Below, in pieces: positions 1-9,739 of a DNA stretch of 49,428 nt. The DNA lies in assembly GCA_024742575.1 (NCBI GenBank), contig JANSYF010000020.1, positions 1 to 49,428 on the forward strand, in the 5' to 3' direction. The DNA comes from Paracoccaceae bacterium. Lineage in GTDB: Bacteria; Pseudomonadota; Alphaproteobacteria; Rhodobacterales; Rhodobacteraceae. Below the pieces are notes generated by a model. The model was not told the origin of the DNA. It saw only the letters and a list, made by a program, of their open reading frames with translations, and did not search any database. The first letter of the stretch is position 1. Each line of letters begins with the position of its first letter. The translations under genes were made by a program, and so were the position numbers.

Positions 1-148
1 GGTTTGGGAGCCGTCCGGTAAATTTCGGACATCTTCGGTCGTCGGCGTTCGACCGTGACACAAACCGCCGCCCATAAGGGCAAGTTCAATTCCGCCCGGG
101 CGCGGGCTAACCCGGCCTCCGCGCCGACGAAACTGTGAGGATGAAAAC

Positions 149-382
149 ATGAGCGACGTCGCAGATCGCGTTAAGAAAATTGTTGTCGAGCACCTTGGTG
201 TCGAAGAGGACAAAGTGGTTGAGAACGCGTCGTTCATCGACGACCTCGGCGCTGACAGCCTTGACACTGTTGAGCTGGTTATGGCTTTCGAAGAAGAGTT
301 CGGCATCGAGATTCCGGATGATGCAGCCGAAACCATCCAAACTTTCGGCGACGCTGTGAAGTTCATCAAAGAAGCACAATAA
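149..382 (+). CDS. acpP: Acyl carrier protein
   Basis: This small acidic protein (77 aa) carries growing acyl chains on a 4'-phosphopantetheine arm during fatty acid synthesis in the cytoplasm. The GADSLD motif around residue 36 contains the serine that receives the arm, and the rest matches the usual four-helix ACP in length and acidity. The ATG follows a GTGAGG-type ribosome binding site. It faces mazG convergently and shares a terminator with it. No fab genes lie inside the window; they could sit upstream of position 1. Identification is very secure. Confidence 0.97.
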   Translation: MSDVADRVKKIVVEHLGVEEDKVVENASFIDDLGADSLDTVELVMAFEEEFGIEIPDDAAETIQTFGDAVKFIKEAQ

Positions 383-407
383 GCGCTTCGAACTTTCGGA
401 TTTTTGG

Positions 408-438
408 AAAACGCGCCCTGTTCAGGGCGCGTTTTTCT
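408..438. terminator. Bidirectional rho-independent terminator of acpP and mazG
   Basis: A hairpin with arms ACGCGCCCTG and CAGGGCGCGT is flanked by an A-run on the left and a T-run on the right, so it can stop transcription from both sides. Its right arm lies inside the last codons and stop of mazG (stop at 422-424), so the terminator overlaps coding sequence. Confidence 0.85.
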
Positions 439-1243
439 TTTGTGCTTTTTCCTCGACCTTCGCAGCATCCCAAAGCGCATCCATCTCGGCAAGATTGCTA
501 TCCTTGGGAGACCGCCCGTCGGCGGCCAGTGCGGCTTCGATGCTTTCGAAGCGTCGGGTGAATTTCGCGTTAGTGGCGCGCAGCGCCGCTTCGGGGTCCA
601 GACCCATATGGCGACCTAGATTGACCATCACGAACAGCAGATCGCCGAATTCCTCGAACCGCTCGGCTTCGTCCTGCACCTCGCGCAGCTCTTGTGCTTC
701 CTCAACAATCTTGTCCAAGACTTCGTCCGTGGATGGCCAGTCAAACCCGACTCGCGCCGCGCGGTTTTGCAGTTTAAGTGCACGGGTGAGGGCGGGCAGG
801 CCTTTGGCGACACCGTCCAAAACTCCGGTTTCCTGCTTGCCCGCCCGTTCCGCCGCCTTGATCTTTTCCCAGTCCTGCACCTGCTGTTCAGCGGATTTGT
901 CCCGGCTTTCATCTCCGAAAACATGCGGGTGACGGGCGACCATCTTTGCGCTGATGGCATTTGCCACATCGTCAAAGCTGAACATGCCCGCTTCTTCGGC
1001 CATCTGCGTGTGATAAACCGACTGGAGCAACAGATCGCCCAATTCGCCTTTTAACTCGTCCCACGCTTCGCGCTCGATGGCGTCCGCCACCTCATACGCC
1101 TCTTCGATCGTGTAGGGTGCAATCGACGCAAAATCCTGTTCGATGTCCCAAGGGCAGCCAGTCTCTGGGTCGCGCAGACGGCGCATGATCTCAAGCAACC
1201 GCGCCATCCCGCCTTTGGGATCATGGATCAAGTCATCGGACAT
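422..1243 (-). CDS. mazG: Nucleoside triphosphate pyrophosphohydrolase MazG
   Basis: MazG hydrolyses NTPs and dNTPs to monophosphates and pyrophosphate, cleaning the nucleotide pool. The 273-residue product has the two tandem MazG domains. The first shows CPWD near residue 30, an EEAYE acidic helix near 47 and ELKGELGDLLLQ near 63. The second shows a matching acidic helix (KIVEEAQELREV) and an EEFGDLLF motif. The frame is open further upstream to 1474, but the ATG at 1243 is preceded by GGAG at good spacing and begins the conserved domain, so I use it. The gene is divergent from the amidohydrolase at 1307 and ends inside the shared terminator. Confidence 0.94.
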   Translation of the reverse strand: MSDDLIHDPKGGMARLLEIMRRLRDPETGCPWDIEQDFASIAPYTIEEAYEVADAIEREAWDELKGELGDLLLQSVYHTQMAEEAGMFSFDDVANAISAKMVARHPHVFGDESRDKSAEQQVQDWEKIKAAERAGKQETGVLDGVAKGLPALTRALKLQNRAARVGFDWPSTDEVLDKIVEEAQELREVQDEAERFEEFGDLLFVMVNLGRHMGLDPEAALRATNAKFTRRFESIEAALAADGRSPKDSNLAEMDALWDAAKVEEKAQKKNAP

Positions 1244-1306
1244 TGCAGGACTCCGTGCTTCGGGATTAGATGCAGGGATGCGGCATGAGCGCGAAGGAGT
1301 CCACCC

Positions 1307-2467
1307 ATGGCCATCATCAACAGGATCGGTGACTATGCCGAGGACATGAAGACATGGCGGCGGCACCTGCATATGCATCCGGAGCTGAGCCTTGATTGCC
1401 ATCAAACAGCAGCCTTCGTTGTCGACAGGCTCAAGGAATTCGGTGTTGACGAAATTCATGAAGGCATTGCGCAATCAGGCGTCGTAGCGCTCATCCACGG
1501 GCAGGGCGACGGCCCGGTGACCGGCCTGCGGGCTGATATGGACGCGCTGCCGATGGATGAAACGACCGGTGCAGAGTGGGCCTCGACCATTCCTGGCAAG
1601 ATGCACGCCTGCGGTCACGACGGTCACACGACGATGCTTCTGGGCGCAGCCCGATATCTGGCCGAGACCCGCAAGTTCAAAGGTACGGTCGCGCTAATCT
1701 TTCAACCAGCCGAAGAAACCGTCGGCGGCGGTCGCATGATGGTCGAAGAAGGCATGATGGATCGGTTCGACATTGAAGAGGTGTATGCCCTTCACACCGA
1801 CCCGTTCGGCGAAGCAGGCGTGCTGCGCACTTGCCCCGGCCCGATCATGGCGGCGGTGGACGATTTCCACATAACGGTGCGCGGTGTTGGCGGTCATGCA
1901 GCCTATCCGGACTCGACCAAAGACCCTATGCCCTGTGCGCTTGCCATTGGTCAGGCGCTGCAAACCATTGTGTCGCGTAATGCCAACCCTCTGTTGTCGC
2001 TTGTCGTATCGCTGACGATGATCTCGGGTGGGTCTGCCACCAACATCATCCCGGAAACCGTCAAATTGTCGGGAACTGTGCGCAGCTTTGACCCGGACCT
2101 GCGGGATATGGTGGAACGCCGGGTGAGTGAAATAGCCCACGGCCAAGCATCCAGCTACGGCGTGAAGTGCAACGTGGATTACGTGCGCAACTACCCGGCC
2201 ACCGTCAATCACGATGCGCAGACCGACTTTGCTGCTAAGGTCGCCACCGAGGTGGTTGGCGCGGCAAAGACGGTTACCGATTTGCTACCGGAAATGGGGG
2301 CGGAGGATTTTTCCTACATGCTCAACGCGCGTCCTGGTGCGTTTCTCTTTTTGGGGCAGGGGATTGGCCCGTCCTGCCACCACCCGGCATTCGATTTCAA
2401 TGACGAGGTGGCGACCATTGGCGCGTCTTTTTTTGCCCGCCTGATCGAAACCCGGCACGGAGTGTGA
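1307..2467 (+). CDS. M20 family metallo-amidohydrolase (hippurate hydrolase-like)
   Basis: This is a cytoplasmic dinuclear zinc amidohydrolase of the M20D group, which removes acyl groups from N-acyl amino acids or similar amides. The metal motifs are clear: RADMDALP at 75-82, HACGHDGH at 100-107, QPAEE at 133-137 and MGAEDFSY near the C-terminus. The length (386 aa) is normal. AAGGAG lies at good distance before the ATG. It is followed after three bases by speB, so both are probably one transcript and may act on amide or guanidino compounds. The real substrate cannot be read from the sequence. Confidence 0.9.
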   Translation: MAIINRIGDYAEDMKTWRRHLHMHPELSLDCHQTAAFVVDRLKEFGVDEIHEGIAQSGVVALIHGQGDGPVTGLRADMDALPMDETTGAEWASTIPGKMHACGHDGHTTMLLGAARYLAETRKFKGTVALIFQPAEETVGGGRMMVEEGMMDRFDIEEVYALHTDPFGEAGVLRTCPGPIMAAVDDFHITVRGVGGHAAYPDSTKDPMPCALAIGQALQTIVSRNANPLLSLVVSLTMISGGSATNIIPETVKLSGTVRSFDPDLRDMVERRVSEIAHGQASSYGVKCNVDYVRNYPATVNHDAQTDFAAKVATEVVGAAKTVTDLLPEMGAEDFSYMLNARPGAFLFLGQGIGPSCHHPAFDFNDEVATIGASFFARLIETRHGV

Positions 2468-2470
2468 CCC

Positions 2471-3433
2471 ATGGCGCTTGAAGACGCAAAAACTCAGATC
2501 GACCACGCCTTCACCCGCGACGACCTGAAAGGGGCTAGTTTCGAAAATGCCTTTGCCGGGGCCACGTCCTTTCTGCGGCGGCGCTACACCAAGGATTTGA
2601 CGAATGTCGACATCGCCATCACCGGCGTGCCTTTCGATCAGGCGGTCACCCACCGCACCGGCACCCGTTTTGGCCCCCGTGCCATCCGCGAGGCGTCTAG
2701 CCTTCAGCCCTATGACAAACCCTATGGCTGGGACTACAACGTGCTAGAAGACTTCGCGATTGCCGATTACGGAGATCTGGCATTCGACTATGCCAAAACG
2801 GCTGAATTCCCCGAAACGCTAAAGACCCATATTGCTGGCATTTTGGCACAGGACACCGCGACGGTGACGCTTGGGGGGGATCACTACATCACCCTGCCAA
2901 TTCTTGAGGCCTATGCCGAAAAATACGGGCCTCTGTCGCTACTCCAATTCGACGCCCATACCGACACATGGGCGGATGACGATATGGAACGGATCGACCA
3001 CGGCACGTTTCTTTACAAAGCGGTCAAACTTGGTCTCGTGGACCCAAGCCGTTCGGTTCAGGTGGGAATCCGTACCGACAATCCCGACACGCTGGGTTTC
3101 AACATCATCGACGCGCGCGACATGCACCGCATTGGGCCCGAGGCGGTGGCGGAACAAATCTGTGAAATTCTCAAGGATTACCCGACCTACCTCACCTTTG
3201 ACATTGATTGCCTTGATCCTGCCTTCGCCCCCGGCACCGGCACGCCTGTCTGGGGCGGGCCATCGACCGCCGATATCGCCGTGATCCTGCGGAATATCGC
3301 CGGGATTGAGCTGATGGGCGGGGATGTGGTTGAAGTCAGCCCCCCATTCGATACATCAGGGATCACAGCCGTGGCGGGTGCCCATGTCGCGACAGAGATT
3401 CTGTCTCTTTGGGGCTGGACTCGCAGAGCCTGA
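2471..3433 (+). CDS. speB: Agmatinase family ureohydrolase
   Basis: This arginase/agmatinase superfamily enzyme hydrolyses a guanidino substrate to urea and an amine. The binuclear manganese ligands are all present: GGDH at 135-138, DAHTD at 161-165 and DIDCLDP at 244-250. The length of 320 aa fits agmatinase. It starts three bases after the M20 amidohydrolase stop and is presumably co-transcribed with it. Agmatine is the default substrate, but guanidinobutyrate or another guanidino acid is possible because these enzymes are hard to separate by motif alone. Confidence 0.88.
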   Translation: MALEDAKTQIDHAFTRDDLKGASFENAFAGATSFLRRRYTKDLTNVDIAITGVPFDQAVTHRTGTRFGPRAIREASSLQPYDKPYGWDYNVLEDFAIADYGDLAFDYAKTAEFPETLKTHIAGILAQDTATVTLGGDHYITLPILEAYAEKYGPLSLLQFDAHTDTWADDDMERIDHGTFLYKAVKLGLVDPSRSVQVGIRTDNPDTLGFNIIDARDMHRIGPEAVAEQICEILKDYPTYLTFDIDCLDPAFAPGTGTPVWGGPSTADIAVILRNIAGIELMGGDVVEVSPPFDTSGITAVAGAHVATEILSLWGWTRRA

Positions 3434-3453
3434 AGTTCAGTAAAAGTATTCAA

Positions 3454-3467
3454 GGGGCAGGTGCCCC
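3454..3467. other. Short G/C hairpin between speB and the DUF1499 gene
   Basis: GGGGCA and TGCCCC are separated by two bases. There is no T-run, so it is at best a weak transcript-end or processing structure. Confidence 0.3.
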
Positions 3468-3490
3468 ATTGAGGCAAGGATAAGGACGTC

Positions 3491-3895
3491 GTGAAAGTGT
3501 TTTTCTGGGCGCTGGTCTTGATTGTTGTTGGCGGTTTGGCATGGATCAGACTGGCCCCGTCGGACCCTGCTGTCTGGCATGTCGATCCCAAGGTGACGGC
3601 GGATCAGGACCTCGCGGGCGGTGTTCGCCGTCGTATTCCGGCGCAGGACGGCACCTTTGCCGAACTGGACCGCATCATACTTGCCACGCCCCGCACCGAA
3701 GTGCTGGCCGGCAGCCCCGAAGAAGGCAAAGTGACCTATGTCACCCGGTCCCAGTGGATGGGCTTTCCCGACTACACCACCGTGATGAAGAACGAGGATG
3801 TGCTTGAACTCTTCGCGCGTCTGCGGTTCGGCCAGTCCGACATGGGGGTGAACAAGGCCCGCGTGGATAACTGGTTGGAGCGGTTGGGCGGATAG
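3491..3895 (+). CDS. DUF1499 family protein
   Basis: This 134-residue protein has an N-terminal hydrophobic segment (about residues 3-20) that could be a signal anchor. It is followed by a small domain with the DUF1499 hallmark region VTYVTRSQWMGFPDYTTV. The family has no firm function; members are short, often envelope-anchored proteins. The start is GTG, supported by an AAGGA sequence about eight bases upstream. It stands between speB and prfA with short gaps on both sides. Confidence 0.75.
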   Translation: MKVFFWALVLIVVGGLAWIRLAPSDPAVWHVDPKVTADQDLAGGVRRRIPAQDGTFAELDRIILATPRTEVLAGSPEEGKVTYVTRSQWMGFPDYTTVMKNEDVLELFARLRFGQSDMGVNKARVDNWLERLGG

Positions 3896-3932
3896 GCCTT
3901 GACCGGACTGCGCTGATGTCCGACAGAACCGC

Positions 3933-4979
3933 ATGATCCCCGAAGACCGTCTGCACCAGATCACATCGCGTTTTGAATACCTTGAGGCCCAGATGGCCGA
4001 AGGGTCCGGCGATATTGCGGCCTTGGGCAAAGAGTATTCGGACCTGAGACCTGTCGTCGAACAGATCGCAGAATGGAAACAGGTCCGCGCCGACATCGCC
4101 GATGCCGAAGCGATGCTCGACGATCCAGAGATGCGCGAACTGGCGCAAGAGGAACTGCCCGACCTCAAGGCGCGCTTGCCCGAGGTTGAACACGCACTGC
4201 AATTGGCGCTTTTACCACGCGACAAAGCAGATGCACGACCTGCCATGCTTGAAATCCGTCCCGGCACAGGCGGCGAAGAGGCGGCACTCTTTGCGGGGGA
4301 TCTTCTGCGCATGTACCAGCGCTATTCCGAAGCGCGGGGCTGGCGGTTCGAAATCATCGAAGAACAGTCGACCGAGATCGGCGGCATCAAAGAAGTCACC
4401 GCGCATATCACTGGTGATAACGTCTTTGCCCGTATGAAGTACGAATCCGGTGTCCATCGCGTTCAACGTGTGCCCGAAACTGAAAGCGGCGGTCGTATTC
4501 ACACCTCAGCGGCAACCGTTGCGGTGCTGCCCGAAGCCGAAGATGTAGACATCCAGATCAACGCGAATGATCTACGCATCGACACGATGCGCAGTTCCGG
4601 TGCAGGCGGACAGCACGTCAACACCACCGATTCGGCGGTGCGCATCACCCATATTCCCAGCGGCATCGTTGTCACCAGCTCCGAGAAATCTCAGCACCGC
4701 AACCGCGAGATCGCGATGCAAGTGCTGCGCACGCGTCTTTTCGACATGGAGCGTCAAAAGGTCGACGCCGAACGTTCTGCCGATCGAAAAAGTCAGGTCG
4801 GGTCAGGTGACCGCTCAGAACGCATCCGAACCTATAACTTCCCGCAGGGGCGACTGACCGACCACCGCATCGGGCTAACACTGTATAAGCTCGACGCGGT
4901 GATGGCAGGCGATCTTGATGAAATCATCGATGCGCTTACCGCGGATGCGCAAGCCACGATGCTGGCAGAAATGACGTGA
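3933..4979 (+). CDS. prfA: Peptide chain release factor 1
   Basis: RF1 recognises UAA and UAG stop codons and triggers peptide release on the ribosome. The GGQ tripeptide is at 225-227. The codon-recognition element is P-E-T at 181-183, the PxT form of RF1 rather than the SPF of RF2. The length (348 aa) is normal. The stop overlaps the GTG start of prmC in a GTGA junction; prmC encodes the enzyme that methylates the glutamine of GGQ. The pairing is classical and supports both calls. Confidence 0.97.
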   Translation: MIPEDRLHQITSRFEYLEAQMAEGSGDIAALGKEYSDLRPVVEQIAEWKQVRADIADAEAMLDDPEMRELAQEELPDLKARLPEVEHALQLALLPRDKADARPAMLEIRPGTGGEEAALFAGDLLRMYQRYSEARGWRFEIIEEQSTEIGGIKEVTAHITGDNVFARMKYESGVHRVQRVPETESGGRIHTSAATVAVLPEAEDVDIQINANDLRIDTMRSSGAGGQHVNTTDSAVRITHIPSGIVVTSSEKSQHRNREIAMQVLRTRLFDMERQKVDAERSADRKSQVGSGDRSERIRTYNFPQGRLTDHRIGLTLYKLDAVMAGDLDEIIDALTADAQATMLAEMT

Positions 4980-5806
4980 CACACGATCCAAACGAGGCCT
5001 TGCAACAGGCCCGTCGCCAACTTGAGGTGGCAGGTTCCCCGAGCGCTGCACGCGATGCGCGCGCCTTGATGGATATCGTGCAAGGCGACTCCGCTGCGTG
5101 GGGTGCGCTAAGCGATGACCAGATGGCATATCTGCGCCGCTTGATCGAACGGCGTGCACAGCGTGAACCGATCAGCCACATTACTGGCAAGCGCGCTTTC
5201 TGGATGCATGAGTTTGAAGTCACACCAGATGTGCTGGATCCACGCCCGGATACCGAAACGCTTGTCGAAGCAGCACTGAAACAGCCGTTCGATACGGTTC
5301 TCGACCTTGGTACAGGTTCTGGCTGTATTGTGCTGTCGCTCTTGTACGAACGCCCGACTGCGCGGGGCACAGGCACAGATATCTCTGACGCGGCGCTGGC
5401 TGTTGCCAAACGTAATGCCGAACGGGTCGCGGTGGCAGATCGGGTATCGTGGGCGGTATCCGATTGGTTTTCTTCCGTGACCGGTACCTACGACCTAATC
5501 GTGTCAAACCCGCCCTACATCGCGCTCAATGAAATGGCAGGCCTTGCTCCAGAGCTTGACCACGAGCCGCGTATGGCGTTGACGGATGAACAGGACGGCC
5601 TGTCTGCCTATCGCGCAATCACCCGCGACGCTGTGCATTATCTGACGCCAAACGGTCGTTTGATGGTCGAAATTGGACCCACCCAAGCTTCTGCCGTATC
5701 CGAGTTGTTCAGTAAGGCTGGATTGGTCGCTCTGTCCGTTTATAAAGACCTTGATGGCCGTGATCGTGTTGTATGTGGCGCATTCCTGCCGCAAACCGAA
5801 CCGTGA
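4976..5806 (+). CDS. prmC: Release factor glutamine N5-methyltransferase
   Basis: PrmC methylates the GGQ glutamine of release factors using S-adenosylmethionine. The SAM-binding loop DLGTGSGC is at 110-117 and the catalytic NPPY at 178-181. The N-terminal helical domain of about 85 residues is present. The start is a GTG overlapping the prfA stop by four bases, implying translational coupling; no strong ribosome binding site is seen besides. The length (276 aa) is typical. Confidence 0.96.
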   Translation: MTHDPNEALQQARRQLEVAGSPSAARDARALMDIVQGDSAAWGALSDDQMAYLRRLIERRAQREPISHITGKRAFWMHEFEVTPDVLDPRPDTETLVEAALKQPFDTVLDLGTGSGCIVLSLLYERPTARGTGTDISDAALAVAKRNAERVAVADRVSWAVSDWFSSVTGTYDLIVSNPPYIALNEMAGLAPELDHEPRMALTDEQDGLSAYRAITRDAVHYLTPNGRLMVEIGPTQASAVSELFSKAGLVALSVYKDLDGRDRVVCGAFLPQTEP

Positions 5807-6013
5807 TTGGTAAAATCCGAAGCTTTTGTCGCAAATTATGCTTGTAAGCGGCGGTTGGACATGATTACTCAAGGACATCACAGCGGTCGAGGCAGGTTTG
5901 CACCCCTCTCGCGTGGTCGTTAAGCCCTTACATGGATGCAATTGCACAAGACCCGCGCACAAAGCGCACACAGCAATCGCAAAAACAGCTGAAAGAAGGC
6001 TGGAAAGTTACAG
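5807..6013. other. 207-base intergenic region upstream of the DUF4167 gene
   Basis: I see no gene or RNA here. It contains a short palindrome (TGCAATTGCA near 5935) and presumably the promoter of the following gene, but no convincing -35/-10 pair stands out. Confidence 0.4.
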
Positions 6014-6580
6014 ATGCGTTCATCAAACAAACGTTCGCGGAATAAGAATAACCGCAACCGCCCGAACTCTGTCGGAAATGTCGTAAACCGTGTGTTCGAC
6101 AGCTCTGGCCCCGAAGGCAAGGTGCGCGGTACGCCGCAACAGATTATTGACAAGTACAACCAGCTCGCACGCGATGCCCAGCTCAGCAATGACCGGGTGA
6201 ACGCGGAAAACTTCCAACAGCATGCGGAACATTATATGCGCCTGCTAAGTGAGGCGCAGCGCGAACAAGATGCGCGTCGCGAACAGCAAGAGCGTGAAAA
6301 TCGGGACCGTCAGGCGCAACGCGATGCCGAACGCCCGCAGCGCCAAGAACAGGACAACAATAATGCGCCGCAGCCGGCTCATGATCCTGCCGCTGCCCCG
6401 CAACCGGATGTGATCGACTCGTCCGACAATAGCTCCGACAGCGGTCTTGTGGAAACCCCCGAAGCCAAGGCCGAGGAAAAGCCCAAGAAACCGCGCGCGC
6501 CACGCAAGCCGCGCAAAAAGCCAGAGCCCAAGGCGGAACAACCCACCGCAGAGCAGGCCACGCCAGACGCTGCTGAATAA
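6014..6580 (+). CDS. DUF4167 domain protein, basic N-terminus and charged low-complexity tail
   Basis: The 188-residue product begins with a strongly basic, Asn/Arg-rich segment (residues 1-20). The conserved DUF4167 region of about 60 residues follows (VNRVFDSSGPEGKVRGTPQQ and onward). The remainder is a long disordered tail: Gln/Arg/Glu-rich, then Pro/Lys-rich (PKKPRAPRKPRKKPEPK). This architecture is typical of alphaproteobacteria and suggests RNA or DNA binding, but no function is established to my knowledge. An AGAAGG site precedes the ATG. A strong terminator follows directly. Confidence 0.8.
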   Translation: MRSSNKRSRNKNNRNRPNSVGNVVNRVFDSSGPEGKVRGTPQQIIDKYNQLARDAQLSNDRVNAENFQQHAEHYMRLLSEAQREQDARREQQERENRDRQAQRDAERPQRQEQDNNNAPQPAHDPAAAPQPDVIDSSDNSSDSGLVETPEAKAEEKPKKPRAPRKPRKKPEPKAEQPTAEQATPDAAE

Positions 6581-6583
6581 ACG

Positions 6584-6610
6584 AAAAAGCCGGGGCATTC
6601 CCCGGCTTTT
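6584..6610. terminator. Rho-independent terminator between the DUF4167 gene and rsmA
   Basis: Stem GCCGGGG/CCCCGGC with a 4-base loop, preceded by an A-run and followed by TTTT. It can serve both converging genes. Confidence 0.85.
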
Positions 6611-6625
6611 GCCGTTTCTGACCCA

Positions 6626-7462
6626 TTAGGCCAATTGGCGGGCCAACGCGCAGAACGCTTCGATCGACACCCGTTCGGCGCGCTCGGTTGGGGGAATGCC
6701 GACCGCATTCAGATGATCCTCGATATCTGGCGCCAGTCCCTTAAGCGATGCACGCAGCATCTTGCGGCGTTGGTTGAACCCAGCCGCCACGACACGCTCC
6801 AGTATCTTTGGCTCAGCTTCGAACCGGGGCGCGGGCAGGGCGCGCAGATGCACCACGGCAGAACTGACCTTGGGCGGTGGGCTAAAGGCCTCGGGCGGCA
6901 GATGCATCGCGATATGCGCATCACAGCGCCACTGCGCCAGCACCGCCAGCCGGCCGTAAGCCTTGTCGCCCGGCTTGGCGACAATCCGCTGTGCAACCTC
7001 TTTCTGAAACATCAGCGTCAGGCTTGACCACACCGGCGGCCACACCGCAGGGGTGAGCCAACGTACCAGCAATTCGGTGCCGACATTGTAGGGCAGGTTG
7101 GCACAGATCGCGATTGGCGGTGTCAGATGCGCCAACGCGTCAACCTCCAGGGCATCCCCCTCGATCACCTCAAGTCGCCCCGGATAAACCGCGGCAATCT
7201 CGGCCAGCGCGGGCAGGCAGCGCGCGTCCTTTTCCACCGCTAGCACTTTGCGTGCGCCCTCGACCAGCAGACCGCGCGTCAACCCACCGGGCCCGGGGCC
7301 AACTTCCAGCACATCTGTCCCGCTCAGATCGCCCGCCTGCCGCGCAATCTTGGCGGTCAGGTTTAAATCCAGCAGAAAGTTCTGCCCCAGCGCCTTTTTC
7401 GCGCTCAGTTCATGTGTCGCGATCACCTCGCGCAGCGGTGGTAGGGAATCAATCGCGGGCAT
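6626..7462 (-). CDS. rsmA: 16S rRNA dimethyladenosine transferase
   Basis: RsmA (KsgA) dimethylates two adjacent adenines near the 3' end of 16S rRNA during 30S maturation. The 278-residue protein shows the GQNFL motif at 26-30, the SAM-binding [10 protein letters not shown] at 53-62 and the catalytic NLPYNV at 122-127. It is the last gene of the run lptF-lptG-lptD-surA-pdxA-rsmA, the same order as E. coli lptD-surA-pdxA-rsmA. An 82-base gap from pdxA holds a copy of the dispersed ATATTT/AAGAAG repeat. Confidence 0.96.
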   Translation of the reverse strand: MPAIDSLPPLREVIATHELSAKKALGQNFLLDLNLTAKIARQAGDLSGTDVLEVGPGPGGLTRGLLVEGARKVLAVEKDARCLPALAEIAAVYPGRLEVIEGDALEVDALAHLTPPIAICANLPYNVGTELLVRWLTPAVWPPVWSSLTLMFQKEVAQRIVAKPGDKAYGRLAVLAQWRCDAHIAMHLPPEAFSPPPKVSSAVVHLRALPAPRFEAEPKILERVVAAGFNQRRKMLRASLKGLAPDIEDHLNAVGIPPTERAERVSIEAFCALARQLA

Positions 7463-7491
7463 GGCATCCTCCGCTTAAGGCACGCGGCCCG

Positions 7492-7514
7492 TGCTTCTTC
7501 TTTTTCAAAATATG
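7492..7514 (-). repeat. Dispersed ATATTT/AAGAAG intergenic repeat, copy A
   Basis: On the minus strand it reads GCATATTT, then TG, then AAAAAGAAGAAGC, about 30 bases upstream of the rsmA start. The same words recur at 20796-20827, 34370-34396, 38849-38875 and 38891-38916, always between genes. Confidence 0.6.
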
Positions 7515-7544
7515 CAAATATTGTCCCATCCAACTGATCCGCCG

Positions 7545-8513
7545 TCAGGGCGATGCGGTCGCCAACCGCCAAGCCATACGCAGCGCCTCAATTGTCGAGG
7601 TCGGATTGGCCCGTCCGGTCCCGGCGATGTCGAACGCCGTGCCGTGATCAGGCGAGGTGCGTATGATCGGCAAGCCCAGCGTGACGTTAACACCCCGGTC
7701 GAAATCCAGCGTCTTGATCGGGATCAGCGCTTGATCGTGATACATACAGATCGCAGCGTCATACCCCGCGCGGGCCGCAGCGTGAAACATGGTGTCGGCT
7801 GACAACGGCCCGGCAATGGTCATACCTTCGGCCTGCAACCGCTTCAGCACAGGCGTGATCACGTCGATTTCTTCGCGCCCCATGCGTCCACCTTCGCCTG
7901 CATGCGGGTTAAGGCCTGCCACCGCGAGCCGGGGTTGTGTGATCCCGAATTGGGATACAAGCGCGTCATGCGTAATGCGGATGCGGGTCTCCAGCAGCTC
8001 GGGCGTCAGCGCGAGCTTAACCTCTGACAGCGGGATATGGATCGTCACCGGCACCACACGCAATTGTGGCCCGGCCAACATCATCACAACGTCGCTGGTG
8101 TCGCACAGATGGGCCAGAAACTCGGTATGGCCGGGAAACCCAAAACCTGCGCCCTCCTGAAGCGCCTGTTTGTGAATTGGTAGGGTGCAGATGCCGCCCA
8201 CCTTGCCGGACGACGCCAACGCCACGGCGCGTTCTATCACGGCGACCACACCCTTGGCCTGTGCCGGGTGCGGTTGGCCGGGGGTGCGCGGTCCGTCGAA
8301 CCGATGCGGCAGAACGGGCAGGGCGGTGCCATGCACTGACACTTCGTCGGGGGCGGCAATCTCGACCCAGTCGGTCCCGTCTGGCAGATGTGCCGGGTCG
8401 CCAATCAGGAAAAACGGCACCTCACCACGCAGCGCGTCCCAAGCGATCGCGGCAAGCTCGGGGCCGATCCCGGCTGGCTCCCCGATGGTCAGGGCAATCG
8501 GCGCTGCACTCAT
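7545..8513 (-). CDS. pdxA: 4-hydroxythreonine-4-phosphate dehydrogenase
   Basis: PdxA oxidises 4-phosphohydroxy-L-threonine in the DXP-dependent route to pyridoxal 5'-phosphate. The 322-residue protein begins with the family-typical LTIGEPAGIGPEL. It carries the metal-binding histidine regions PGHTEF, AGLNPHAGE and MYHDQALIP. Its start overlaps the surA stop by four bases (ATGA), showing tight coupling. Length and motifs agree with the family and with the conserved surA-pdxA-rsmA order. Confidence 0.95.
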   Translation of the reverse strand: MSAAPIALTIGEPAGIGPELAAIAWDALRGEVPFFLIGDPAHLPDGTDWVEIAAPDEVSVHGTALPVLPHRFDGPRTPGQPHPAQAKGVVAVIERAVALASSGKVGGICTLPIHKQALQEGAGFGFPGHTEFLAHLCDTSDVVMMLAGPQLRVVPVTIHIPLSEVKLALTPELLETRIRITHDALVSQFGITQPRLAVAGLNPHAGEGGRMGREEIDVITPVLKRLQAEGMTIAGPLSADTMFHAAARAGYDAAICMYHDQALIPIKTLDFDRGVNVTLGLPIIRTSPDHGTAFDIAGTGRANPTSTIEALRMAWRLATASP

Positions 8514-9739
8514 TGCGTGACGATGCGGGCGTCGGAACGCAATTGCGCCAGATAGCTTTCGGCCAGCGAATTAAGCCGCTGATTGCGCAGGCCCAATGCG
8601 AACTGGTCGCGGTCTACGTCGTCGTTCACTTCTGCGGTGCGCCCGCACAGCATCAGGAACACCAGCGTTTGACCGTTCGACCGGGTTAGCGCTGTGGACA
8701 CTTCGCCGGGATCAAGCTTGGACAGCTCGAAGGCGATATCGGTGGGGATGTCGGCAGGCGGCAATGCCTGACGCTCCAGCATCTCTTCCGGCTTGCCCTT
8801 GGCAACGCCGTAAAGATCGTCGCAACGGTCCACTTGGCTGGCCAGCACCCGTGCCTGCGCCAGCGTCGCGTCCGAGCGACCTCCGGGTAGGTAATAGGCG
8901 GCGTATTCAATGGCCGAAAAGGTCGGTGGGGTAAAGCCAGTCTCCTCAACACCGCGCAGCTGGAACAGCGCCACCGCGTTGGGGATCGGAATTGGAGCGG
9001 TCACTTCGCCCGGTGCCAAAGCCAGCACAAGCGGGCGCAGAACTGGCGGCAGGTCTTCCAGGTTCTGCCAAGGCAAACGTCCCCCGGCACCGCGCGTGGC
9101 GGTTGCGGAAAACTGCCGTGCCTGCGACGAGAACTCGGCCTCCGAGGTGATCTCGCTGATCCGTTCTGCCCGTTCCATGACGGATTCGGCTTGGGGCGGC
9201 GGGGCGGGCATGATGATTTCCGACAGAAGCACCCGCACCGATGATCCACCTGATGCGCCAAGTGCGCGGTCGATCTCGGCTTCCGACAGGTTCACCCGCC
9301 CGGCAAACCGCGCCTGAACCAGCAACCGCCAGCTAAGACCTGCCCGTACGAAATCGCGGAAGGTTTGGGCAGATACGCCATTCCCTTCAAGCGCCTGAAT
9401 GAACTCGTCCCGGCTCAGGTTTGCCCGAGCGGCGAATTCGGTCATACCATCCAGCACTTCCTCAGGTGATGGCAGGATTCCCGCTGCTTCGGCGGCCTGC
9501 AAGCGCAAACGATCATCGATTAACTGCTCGCGCGCCAACTCCTTGGTATTGCCCGGAGCGCGCAGCACGGTCAGCATTCTCTCGCGCTGCTCTAACTCGA
9601 AAGCAGTCACCACGCTGTCATTGATGCGAATGACAGGTGCAAAAAGGTTCTGAGCGTCGACGGATATGGGGCCGATAGCGAATAAGATGCCAAGGGCGAG
9701 CGCACTCAGTTTGCGGATGGGCGTGTTCAGTAGCTGCAT
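8510..9739 (-). CDS. surA: Periplasmic chaperone / peptidyl-prolyl isomerase SurA
   Basis: SurA escorts outer-membrane beta-barrel proteins through the periplasm. The 409-residue precursor has a signal peptide ending near AQ at residues 29-30. An N-terminal SurA chaperone region follows (INDSVVTAFELEQRERML onward), then one parvulin-like domain (about 165-270, with the GGRLPWQNLEDLPPVL stretch) and a C-terminal region. It begins 13 bases inside the end of lptD, whose product is a known SurA client in E. coli. That adjacency supports the call despite the divergent sequence typical of alphaproteobacterial SurA. Confidence 0.87.
   Translation of the reverse strand: MQLLNTPIRKLSALALGILFAIGPISVDAQNLFAPVIRINDSVVTAFELEQRERMLTVLRAPGNTKELAREQLIDDRLRLQAAEAAGILPSPEEVLDGMTEFAARANLSRDEFIQALEGNGVSAQTFRDFVRAGLSWRLLVQARFAGRVNLSEAEIDRALGASGGSSVRVLLSEIIMPAPPPQAESVMERAERISEITSEAEFSSQARQFSATATRGAGGRLPWQNLEDLPPVLRPLVLALAPGEVTAPIPIPNAVALFQLRGVEETGFTPPTFSAIEYAAYYLPGGRSDATLAQARVLASQVDRCDDLYGVAKGKPEEMLERQALPPADIPTDIAFELSKLDPGEVSTALTRSNGQTLVFLMLCGRTAEVNDDVDRDQFALGLRNQRLNSLAESYLAQLRSDARIVTQ

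Noticed and set aside
1-148. Possible riboswitch or RNA gene upstream of acpP
   Set aside because: Short complementary words exist (for example GTCCG and CGGAC), but no recognisable conserved RNA fold.
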